This document shows positions 32,833 through 40,500 of a DNA stretch of 64,000 nt, piece by piece. The stretch is taken from the NCBI RefSeq assembly GCF_900067135.1, contig NZ_FJUR01000001.1, positions 3,605,123 to 3,669,122 on the forward strand. Direction: 5' to 3'. Both the position numbers and the translations under genes were made by a program. Below the pieces are notes generated by a model. The model had not been told where the DNA came from and did no database searches. It saw nothing but the letters and a program-made list of their open reading frames with translations. Source of the DNA: Rhizobium sp. 9140 (lineage in GTDB: Bacteria; Pseudomonadota; Alphaproteobacteria; Rhizobiales; Rhizobiaceae). Each line of letters begins with the position of its first letter. The stretch's first letter is position 1.

Positions 32833-32877
32833 TAAAGCGGTTTTATGGCTTTGTAAAGCGTAAAGCGGCTCTATGTT
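32833..32877 (+). promoter_or_regulatory. Early operator/repressor promoter region
   Basis: TAAAGCGGTTTTATG (32,833-32,847) and TAAAGCGGCTCTATG (32,861-32,875) are direct repeats 28 bp apart, with a third partial TAAAGCG at 32,854. They lie between divergent ner and repressor and are the likely operators for one or both proteins. TATGTT (32,872-32,877) is a candidate -10 that would start the repressor message at or near its ATG. A 7-bp AGCAGCC/GGCTGCT inverted repeat lies nearby. Confidence 0.6.
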
Positions 32878-32884
32878 TTAAAAT

Positions 32885-33580
32885 ATGGCGCGTCCTGAAT
32901 CCGCACCTAAGACCGAGCTGGCAGCACGGCTTCGAGAGTTTCGCCGACAGATGGGCGATCCTGAACGAGATGAATTTGCGCGCGGGCTGGGCGTCGGAAA
33001 GACAACGCTTGCCTCGTACGAACGAGGCGAGACCGAGCCGACAGCCTCAGTGTTGAACGCCTATCGGGAAAAGTATGGTGCTAACTTGATTTGGTTTGTC
33101 ACCGGCAAAGGCGAAGCCGTTGAGGCCAACCAGCGCGTACAACCGGCTGATCTACCGGCTGAGTTCATCCGCTTGCCGCAGTACGATGTCGCAGCCTCAG
33201 CCGGGCGGGGTGTGATTTCGTACGTAGAACACGCCGCTAACGAGGTGACGTTCGAGAAGCGGTTCCTTCGTGCTCTCGGTGCGCAGCCTGAAAGCTGTTT
33301 CCTCATGTGGGCGAAGGGGGACAGCATGTTGCCGACCTTTCCAGATGGGGCCATGCTGATCGTCGATCAAAGCCAACAGACTGTCGATGACGGCCGGATC
33401 TACGTCTTTAACGCTGAGGGCAATTTGCTCGTGAAACGCGCCAGATGGCGCTTTGACGGCAGTCTCGACCTGATGTCGGACAACGTTGCCGGAAATTACC
33501 CGGTAGAAAGCTTCGTGACAGACCGCATCGTCGATCTGATCGTGGTCGGACGCGTTGTATGGTACGGCCGTTCCGCATAG
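32885..33580 (+). CDS. Prophage repressor, HTH plus S24 (LexA/CI-like) peptidase
   Basis: 231 aa. Residues about 10-70 are an XRE-type helix-turn-helix (DEFARGLGVGKTTLASYERG). The C-terminal half is an S24 self-cleavage domain: Ala106-Gly107 in ASAGRG is the probable cut site, Ser147 in KGDSMLP and Lys184 in LLVKRAR the catalytic pair. This differs from Mu's c repressor and predicts induction by RecA after DNA damage. No Shine-Dalgarno precedes the ATG and a -10 lies just upstream, so the message may be leaderless. Confidence 0.9.
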   Translation: MARPESAPKTELAARLREFRRQMGDPERDEFARGLGVGKTTLASYERGETEPTASVLNAYREKYGANLIWFVTGKGEAVEANQRVQPADLPAEFIRLPQYDVAASAGRGVISYVEHAANEVTFEKRFLRALGAQPESCFLMWAKGDSMLPTFPDGAMLIVDQSQQTVDDGRIYVFNAEGNLLVKRARWRFDGSLDLMSDNVAGNYPVESFVTDRIVDLIVVGRVVWYGRSA

Positions 33581-33694
33581 GTCAATTTTCCTAGCGTAAG
33601 GTAGCTTGTGAGAATCTTTTCCACAGCCGATTGACTCCCGATAACTAGGGGAACAAACTAGGAACATCCGCAGCTTTAAAGCAAGGAGTTCCAG

Positions 33695-33949
33695 ATGGCG
33701 TTGCAGACCAAATATATCATTGTGCCCTTCAAAAGAGTGAAGGGAGGAGCGATTGTCCCAGGTGAGATGCGAGCGGCATCGAACGAAGCTTCTGCCGAAC
33801 GGATCGCTGAAGCGATGTCAGAAAGGTTTGCCGGAACCGCTGCTTTCGAAGTTCTTGCTGATATGGAAACGGGCGAAATGACCAGCCCGCGACTGCTCTG
33901 CAAATTTGGCAGCATCGTTGATTTCACAGAGGACGCAGCAGCAGCATGA
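33695..33949 (+). CDS. Small left-end protein
   Basis: 84 aa with a strong AAGGAG upstream. Begins MALQTKYIIVPFKRVKGGAIV, a beta-strand start, then an SAERIAEAMSERFAGTAAFEV helix-strand, the look of a small alpha/beta protein. It lies 114 nt past the repressor; that spacer has TTGACT and tandem AACTAGG elements that could form a promoter. Function unknown. Confidence 0.6.
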   Translation: MALQTKYIIVPFKRVKGGAIVPGEMRAASNEASAERIAEAMSERFAGTAAFEVLADMETGEMTSPRLLCKFGSIVDFTEDAAAA

Positions 33950-34158
33950 ACGCCCCGTCCGAGATCGTCCCTACCCCTCATGCCCCTGAGATGACAGAGC
34001 TTCAGCAGGTGCTGGCTTACCATAACGGGAACACAGTTGCGGCTGTCGAAACTTTGCTCAAGGATTGCCGCCATCTTCGTGAGCAACTCACCTTGGCAGG
34101 TGCTGCCGCCAGCATCGGCTTCACACGCGGTTGGCGACCGGTAGCCGACAGGGACTAG
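33946..34158 (+). CDS. Small left-end protein
   Basis: 70 aa starting MNAPSEIVPTPHAPEM and continuing LQQVLAYHNGNTVAAVETLL, RHLREQLTLAGAA, with a C-terminal GFTRGWRPV. Its ATG overlaps the previous stop. Short helical proteins with this LREQL...G.AASIGF..GW ending are frequent in rhizobial genomes and phages; no function is known to me. Confidence 0.55.
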   Translation: MNAPSEIVPTPHAPEMTELQQVLAYHNGNTVAAVETLLKDCRHLREQLTLAGAAASIGFTRGWRPVADRD

Positions 34159-34160
34159 CC

Positions 34161-34484
34161 GTGCCAGACACTAATGGCCCGAGCAAGAAGATCCGCCGCT
34201 GGACGCTTCGAGAAGCGGCGGATGCTGGCCAGCTGGTCAAACTGATCTGCACATACTGCAAGACTATGAAGCGGTTCACTGCCAGCGACGTTCACCGCCT
34301 CTGTGGCGACCTCACTCTCTACCAGTTCCCGGAGCGGTTCCGCTGTGAGAAATGCGGGAAGAAGGATTATCTGGTGGCAGACTTTGAGGCGCACTACGGA
34401 CCGAATGTTGGCAAGGTGAAGATCCGCCGCCTCGAGCGGATCAAGATCATTCACCGGCCGATCTGGAAGGACGACATCATTTGA
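34161..34484 (+). CDS. Zinc-ribbon-like left-end protein
   Basis: 107 aa from a GTG just after the previous stop with AGGGA in front; a TTG start ten codons upstream is also open. Two CxxC pairs (CTYC and CEKC), 31 residues apart, suggest a zinc ribbon. The C-terminus is basic (KIRRLERIKIIHR). It is the last gene before the left end of copy A, so it may be a lysogeny-expressed regulator. The 3' end lies in an inverted repeat (GAAGGACG/CGTCCTTC). Confidence 0.6.
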   Translation: MPDTNGPSKKIRRWTLREAADAGQLVKLICTYCKTMKRFTASDVHRLCGDLTLYQFPERFRCEKCGKKDYLVADFEAHYGPNVGKVKIRRLERIKIIHRPIWKDDII

Positions 34485-34573
34485 GCACCGTCCTTCTTAA
34501 ATCAGGCCGTTTTCAAGCTAAACGGCGAGAAACGTTGCGAAATTTCAAGTGAGGACGCACCGTCCTTCTTAAA
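34485..34573. repeat. 17-bp direct repeat near the left end of copy A
   Basis: GCACCGTCCTTCTTAAA at 34,485-34,501 and 34,557-34,573, 72 bp start to start. Each copy is the right half of a GGACG/CGTCC dyad. Plausible binding sites for the transposase or a left-end regulator. Confidence 0.6.
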
Positions 34574-34999
34574 ATTGACTTGGGGCTGCCAAATCGCCGT
34601 TCCAGGCCGAAATCCTCAGCCAACGCCGTTCGCATCCACATCGTTATAAATCAATGATTTGAAGAGCCGTAAAAGGCATTTCGAGGGATCTTGAAGCCCT
34701 CTTCACAGCCGCAGGCAAATTCAGCGAAAATTGCCACATCGGCCTGATTTCGCGGCCGACCCGCTGTCAAAAACTCTTGCCGATCATCCCACGCGATCGT
34801 CGCACAAACCGTTATCATTCAACGGCTTCCCGCAAAATCCCGCAGGTTCCCAGATAATCCCGGTTATTGCAGATAGGTGTGACAGACAACACCGGTGTAG
34901 CCGGACGCGACTTTTTGCAATTTTGACACCGGGTTTTGCAGATACTGAGTTCTGCAAATGCACTGACAAAATGTCTTCAAAGCCTGCTCAACGGCTCGG
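34485..34999. other. Gene-free junction of the two phage copies (left end of A, right end of B)
   Basis: 515 bp without a convincing gene, AT-richer than its surroundings. It must hold the left end of copy A and the right end of copy B. A 17-bp direct repeat GCACCGTCCTTCTTAAA occurs at 34,485-34,501 and 34,557-34,573. On the right are TTGCA-containing repeats (near 34,868, 34,916, 34,936 and 34,952) next to TGACA/TGTCA elements, resembling arrays of transposase-binding sites. TGTGACAGACA at about 34,878 is a possible terminus (TG), but I cannot define the ends or any target duplication. Confidence 0.5.
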
Positions 35000-35290
35000 C
35001 TAGTTAAGCCAGCCGTCCCTAAAGAGTTGAGCTCGTGCTTTGGCGCACTGTTCCCAATCGATTTCTCTTTTTTCTTTAAGGGACTCGTCCCGCACCTCCG
35101 CCATTTGAGCGGCAGCGAGTTCACCCATCAGGGAGCGAAGCCACTCTTGGGTTTGGGGTCCGATCGTAATCTTACATTCTTTCACCCGGATCATCACGTC
35201 CAGAATGGCGATCTTACCTGTGACCTGTGCCACTGCCGTCTCACTCACGAACGACAGCGAGGTTATGAAAAAAAGTCCAAGAGCACGCAT
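35000..35290 (-). CDS. Small secreted protein at the right end of copy B
   Basis: 96 aa with a signal peptide (MRALGLFFITSLSFVSETAVAQ, cut after AVAQ or nearby; quoted in part). The mature part has one Cys near the start and one near the end (VKECKITIG, WEQCAKAR), suitable for a disulphide in the periplasm. It follows the methylase with a TAATG overlap and is the last gene before the phage end, a position often used for lysogenic-conversion genes. Function unknown. Confidence 0.6.
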   Translation of the reverse strand: MRALGLFFITSLSFVSETAVAQVTGKIAILDVMIRVKECKITIGPQTQEWLRSLMGELAAAQMAEVRDESLKEKREIDWEQCAKARAQLFRDGWLN

Positions 35291-36093
35291 TAAGACCTCA
35301 CAATCAGTTCACGGGCCTGAACGCCTTTGCCGCCCGCGACAGAATAAAGCAGATCCACATCAACAACGTCAAATGCGCCAAACAGCTGCCGCGTCTGAGG
35401 GGCATCGTTGATCGATAGGACGAAATTCCCCTTCAGCCTACCGAGGCGTTCGGCCATCACCTCGAACTGATCACGTCCGAACAGGGCAGCACCATAGTCG
35501 CCCTCGCTGCCGAAGTATGGCGGGTCGAGATAGAAGAGCGCGCCGGGCCGATCGTAACGATCGATAAAGGCCAGCCAGTCGAGGTTCTCGATCACCACAC
35601 CGGCAAGGCGCTCATGCACGTCCTCGAGCATAGGAGCAAGCCGCGTGAGATTGAACCGAGACCCGCCCTCGTGCACCACACCGAACGTCTGGCCCGATAC
35701 CTTGCCGCCGAAGGCAAGCTTCTGGAGATAGATGAAGCGCGCTGCGCGTTCGAGGTCCGTCAGCGTAGAGGGGTCGCACGCCTTCAAGCGCTCGAACTCG
35801 CGACGGCTGGTGATCTGGAATTTGAGGCAATCCATGAACTGCGGATAGTGCCGCTGAAGGATGCGAAACAGGTTCACGACGTCCCCGTTTCTGTCGTTGA
35901 TGACCTCATGCCGAGGCGCCGATCGGCGACGGAAGAACACGCCGCCCATGCCTACGAACGGCTCTGCATAGGTCGTGTGCGGAATGTCGGCGATCATCTT
36001 GACCAAGCGCGGGGCCAAGGTCCGTTTTCCACCGATCCATGCGGCTGGTGGCTGGGTATTAACTACGTCTCTAAAGCCGTCTTCAAAGGGCAT
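35290..36093 (-). CDS. DNA adenine methyltransferase, D12 class
   Basis: 267 aa. SAM-binding motif I is AEPFVGMGGVFF (residues about 43-54), the catalytic motif IV is YLDPPYFG (around 199), and IGGKRTLAPRLV near the N-terminus is the D12-class lead motif. It methylates adenine N6, target unknown, probably to protect phage DNA from restriction. It lies at the right end, where Mu carries com/mom, so it is a functional counterpart there. It ends in TAATG with the secreted protein gene. Confidence 0.9.
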   Translation of the reverse strand: MPFEDGFRDVVNTQPPAAWIGGKRTLAPRLVKMIADIPHTTYAEPFVGMGGVFFRRRSAPRHEVINDRNGDVVNLFRILQRHYPQFMDCLKFQITSRREFERLKACDPSTLTDLERAARFIYLQKLAFGGKVSGQTFGVVHEGGSRFNLTRLAPMLEDVHERLAGVVIENLDWLAFIDRYDRPGALFYLDPPYFGSEGDYGAALFGRDQFEVMAERLGRLKGNFVLSINDAPQTRQLFGAFDVVDVDLLYSVAGGKGVQARELIVRS

Positions 36094-36235
36094 TTAAAAG
36101 GTTCTCAGAATCATGCCACACAGGGCTGCCTCGAAAGAGGTCTGGGTGTGACAGTTATCCTAACTGGCTGTCGGAAGGGTCTGGCGTCGAAACTTGGCCC
36201 GTCCTCGGAGGTTTGCCTCCGGCACCTGGTGCTTG

Positions 36236-36268
36236 GCTTGCGGAGATCCATCTGAGATCTCCGCAAGC
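36236..36268. repeat. 13-bp hairpin upstream of the methylase
   Basis: GCTTGCGGAGATC (36,236-36,248) pairs perfectly with GATCTCCGCAAGC (36,256-36,268), loop 7 nt. It lies in the 190-nt spacer between the coiled-coil gene and the methylase. No T run follows, so it is more likely a message stabiliser or weak terminator. The stem contains two GATC sites. Confidence 0.5.
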
Positions 36269-36283
36269 CGTGTCGCTGAGGTA

Positions 36284-36514
36284 TCAGTTGATCGTCTGTT
36301 CCGCTGTCTCTTGCACAACCGGCTCGGCCGCGACCGGCGCTTCCGGCCGGTTCGGGTTGAGCTTGCGATCGACATATTCAGGCTCGTACTTCTGGAGCAG
36401 GGCATAGGCCTCCGTCAGCTGGGCCGAAATCGTGTCGAAGCCCTGGGCGAGCATATCGCACTCGTTCTGGAGAGCTTCGTTACGGCGCTTCATCGAGTTG
36501 ATCATCATGTGCAT
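36284..36514 (-). CDS. Small coiled-coil protein of the tail-fibre region
   Basis: 76 aa from the ATG at 36,514 with AAGGA eight bases upstream. MKRRNEALQNECDMLAQGF, then AQLTEAYALLQKYEPEY, forms a probable coiled coil, and the tail is Pro/Ala/Glu-rich (EAPVAAEPVVQETAEQ). It lies downstream of the fibre accessory gene. Function unknown, possibly tail-fibre assembly. Confidence 0.55.
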   Translation of the reverse strand: MHMMINSMKRRNEALQNECDMLAQGFDTISAQLTEAYALLQKYEPEYVDRKLNPNRPEAPVAAEPVVQETAEQTIN

Positions 36515-36564
36515 GCTGAGTTTCCTTGTGAGGTTGTTCTGGATGGAAAGTCGGGATCGGCGTG

Positions 36565-37251
36565 TCATTCGGCCGACCAGTTGACCTCGGCGGCTGCGGT
36601 GATGGCCTGTGCGGTTTCTGCCGCCGCAATCGCCTTTTTCGCAGCCATACGCTTGGCCTCGACGCCTGCCGAGATGTGCTGCCATCCTGTGAAGGTATCG
36701 ACGATCTGATGTGCCTTCTCAGCCTTGGTCATCCCGTCGGCTTCGGCTTCAGCCACGATGTGAGGGATATCCGCGTCCGGGACGCCGGCGAAAGCGACCT
36801 TTGCGCGAGCCTCATCGAGCTTCTGCTGATAGGCCATGATCTGACCAAAGCCCGGCGTGATGAACTGCATCCGGTATGCCTCGGCCGCGCGATCGATCTT
36901 CACCACGGCTTCGGCCCGAAGCGCATCGAGATCGACCTCCGCTGGAGCCGGGCTCCACTGGTCGATGTAGGTTTTCAGGCCGTCCGGGATCGCCGGCCAA
37001 TCGTTGGTGAAGCCGTCGAAGAGTGCGTCTTCGGCCTTGGTCAGCTGGCCGCGCAACGCGTCCGCGTCCGGGCCCGACAGCTCGGCCAGCATCTTGCCCG
37101 CCGTCTGATACCAGAACTCGGATGCGCTGAGGATCTGCTGTCGGCCGAGCCAGATGGCAGCGGCAACGGCCCAGCGCGAGGGCTTCTTCTGTTTCAGGCT
37201 CTCGACGACGCCGTCGGCCATGGACTCGTACATGCTATCGATGTTGTACAT
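36565..37251 (-). CDS. Tail-fibre accessory/assembly protein
   Basis: 228 aa. The centre and C-terminus (AAEAYRMQFITPGFGQIMAY, KLDEARAKVAFAG, IPHIVAEAEADG) match the helical domain found in phage tail-fibre assembly proteins and at the end of fibre-associated proteins, where ITPG.GQ is a recurrent motif. The first 90 residues, GVVESLKQKKPSRWAVAAAIW onward, are not recognised. It sits two genes after the J-like protein. Confidence 0.6.
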   Translation of the reverse strand: MYNIDSMYESMADGVVESLKQKKPSRWAVAAAIWLGRQQILSASEFWYQTAGKMLAELSGPDADALRGQLTKAEDALFDGFTNDWPAIPDGLKTYIDQWSPAPAEVDLDALRAEAVVKIDRAAEAYRMQFITPGFGQIMAYQQKLDEARAKVAFAGVPDADIPHIVAEAEADGMTKAEKAHQIVDTFTGWQHISAGVEAKRMAAKKAIAAAETAQAITAAAEVNWSAE

Positions 37252-37284
37252 TGCTTTTCCTCTTGGTGGTTTCAGGTAGGCACG

Positions 37285-37587
37285 TCATCGGGATCGCCGT
37301 GGTGATCTCCACGGCAGGGCATCCAGAATTTGCTGATCGGGGCTGACTTGAGCGACTTCCGGCTCAACCGGCACAATCTCAAGCGTTCGCGGATCGACGC
37401 GAATGTCTGTGACGGAAAGCAGCCTTTCCGGAACACGAAGGCTGGGGTTGGCGTACCGGGCTGTCTCAGCGTCGTATTCCGCACGCCCGAAGGCATTGCC
37501 GTGGTCGGAGATGGAGCCTGTCACCGGGTCGTAAATCACGAACCACAGTTCCTGCTCTCCGGGTCCAATGCTGTCAGACTCGCTCAT
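37285..37587 (-). CDS. Small protein translationally coupled to the J protein
   Basis: 100 aa from the ATG at 37,587, which overlaps the J stop as ATGA. It has a beta-rich start (GEQELWFVIYDPVTGSI) and a LRVPERLLSVTDIRVDPRTLE segment typical of short fibre-associated proteins that follow host-specificity genes. The coupling suggests production in step with J. Function unknown; an assembly or decoration role of the tail tip is likely. Confidence 0.55.
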   Translation of the reverse strand: MSESDSIGPGEQELWFVIYDPVTGSISDHGNAFGRAEYDAETARYANPSLRVPERLLSVTDIRVDPRTLEIVPVEPEVAQVSPDQQILDALPWRSPRRSR

Positions 37588-40500
37588 TTCTTCAACCTCG
37601 TGATCGTCCATGAGGTGCCGTCATTCGTCATGCCGGCGCTGCTGCCGAAATACCCCATGTCTTTATTGTTCGTTCGCATCGCGCCGCCGGACCCCATGAC
37701 GAACACGAGGGTAATCGTCACGTTCTGCGCGCTGCCGCCGTTGGTGAAGCTGCCGGAGATCGACTGGCTAGAGCAGCCGTAGGTATCGATGGCCGGCCCC
37801 GTGACTTTGATGGTGTCGAGGACCGTGCTGTTGATCTTCAGCTGCACGTCGCCGGCGTAGAACACTTCGGCGTTAACCCCTGTCATGGAGCCGCGAAGGT
37901 TCCAGAAGGCGTTGATGACGAGACGCTCTTCGGGTGCCAGCGTCAGTGTGCGCGTCAGCACCGTCGTCGTCGCCGACTTCGCCACGCTGCCGCCGCTCGT
38001 GTTGTAGTAGACATTCGAGATGGCGCCGTTGACCAGCTTCTCCCCGTTCAGGGTCGCATCGGTGATGTCGATGTTCGTGACCTTGATGTTCAGCGCCGAC
38101 AGGTTCGCGACACTGATTTTCTCGGCCGTAACGGCATTGGCTGCGATCTTGTCTGCCGTCACCGCGTTCGCGGCGATCATGCCGGCCGTGAGGGCGCCAT
38201 CTACGATCAGATCGCCGCCGTTGCGCTCGAAGCACCCCACGGCACCGAAGTAGACATTGCCGCCCGTTGTGTCCCGCTGGACAAACAGCTCGATGACGGC
38301 GGAAGCCGCTTCGCCGGGAGAAACCAGATTGACAGCCAGCGTACCCGTGCCGCCCGACCCTCGGTTGCCGGTGTTGATGTAATCAACGTAGCTCGCAATG
38401 TTCCCGCTGGCGTTCAGCCAGAGCACGCGGATCATGGCGTTGAAATTGTTGTTCGAGTAGATGGCGCCGGTGAAGCGGTAGGCAGTGCCGCCCTTTACCG
38501 GGAATGACCGGCTCTGGCAGTTCGTGTAGCCTCCGGAACCCCAGGGCCCAGCAGTGAAGGCCATTCCATTGTAGGACTGAAAGAGGCCGTGATCGCCCCA
38601 TACGACCCAGCCCGGAATGGTGCCGACCCACGCATCTGTCGTCGTCATCTGGTTGTCCGGGACCAGATTGTTGAAATCCGAGATGACGAGCTGCTTTGCG
38701 GTGATCGAGCCTGCCGCGATCTCGCGCGCACCCAGCGTGTTGGCCTGAAGCTTAGAGCCAGTGATCACGCCCGCCTGGATATTGTCGGCGGTGATCGCAT
38801 TGGCGGCAATCTTCCCCGCCACGACAGCATTCGCTCCGATTTTGTCAGAGCTGATGGCAAACGCCTGGATTTTGTCGGCGGTGATCGCGTTCGATGCGAT
38901 CTCGGTAGCGCTGATCGTGCCAACCGCGATGTGACCGGCGCCGATCGTGCGCGCATTGATCTCGTAGCCGGTGATCGTCGCAGCGATGAAGCTGTCAGCC
39001 GAGATGGTCCGGACCGCAATCTTGTCACCGGTTATCGTGCCACCGGCGATCTTCGCGGCCGTGATGGCGTTCGCGGCTAGCTGGTTGGTCGAGACCGCGC
39101 CGGCAGCGATCGTCGCTGCGGTCACGGCGTTAGCAGCGATTGTCCCGGCCGTCACAGCGTTTGCAGCAATCGTGCCTGCTGTCACCGCGTTCGCTGCGAT
39201 CTTCCCGGCCGTGATCGCATTTGCCGCGATCTTGTTGGCCGTAATCGCGTTGGTGACGATGTTGCCTTCGGAGATGACGGTCGTTCCGCCCTCGCTCCAA
39301 GGCGATGCTTCCAGCTGGTTGGCCGTCGCTTCGCCCAGATAGAACTTGGACGCCCAGGTGTAGGAGTTCGTGCCCCATGCCGCACTATGCCCCATGCACC
39401 GCAGGAAGAGCTGAACGTGCGTGGTTCCGGCCGGAGCCTGTCCTTTCACCCAGATCCGCTCATAGCTGGCCAACTGGCTGCCCGGATCGCCGTTCTGGTG
39501 CGTTGGCTTGTCCGCGAACGTATAGCCAATCGTCACGCCACCGTTGTTGACGTACTCGATGTGAAGGCGAGCATAATCAGACCGGTGCCCGTAGACATAA
39601 ACAGACGCTTCTAGCCATGAGCCCTGCGCAACCGGCCAACGCATAGGGATGTTGTTGTCTGCGGGATTTCGCGGGGACAGGTCGGCAAACTGGCCGTTGT
39701 TTTGCGCGCCCTCCTGCAGAACCTGAAATGCGCCGTCGATAGGCGTGAAGTTGTCGTTGCGCTTGAGGAACGACCAGTTCGCGCTGGACGCATAGATCCT
39801 CCAGTTGGTGATGTCGGCCTGGGCATTTGAGTTCGGGATCCAGTTCGTCCCTTTGCCGACGGCGAGCTTGTCTGCATAGATGGAGCCCGCAGCGATCTTG
39901 TCGGCAATGACCGCTCCAGCGGCGATCTGCCCCGCCGTGACGGCGCCGGCCGCAATGGTGCCGGTCGTAACCGCATTGGCCGCAATCGTGCCGGCCGTGA
40001 TCGCGTTTGCGGCAACCGTGCCGGCGGTTACTGCATTTGCCGCGATCTTGCCCGCGACAACAGCCCCGGAGGCAATGCTAGCCGCTTCCACGGCGCCGGC
40101 GCTGATTTTCCCGGCGGTGACTGCGTTCGCTGCAATCTCGCTTGCGGTAACGGCATTGGCTGCGATCTTCGCCGTGGTGATCGAGTCCGCCGCAAGGTGG
40201 ATGGTCGAGATCGATCCATCCACGACCAGCTCGGCACCCTCCGCCTTCCGCAGAGAAATGCGATCGATGATCAGGTAGCGCGTCGTTGACGGGCTGTGGT
40301 GGTAGATCTGCACCTTGCAATAGGTCGCAGAACCCGGAACCTGCGTCTTGCCGGAGCGCTTGTCCCAAGCGGCTGGAATAGACGCGTTGCCCTGCACATC
40401 GGTGTACTGCGGCGACGCAAGCGCTGTCTTGTTACGATCGAACCACAGGATGCGGTAATAGAAACCGAAACCTGAAGATCCGTCAGTCGTACGAACGGAC

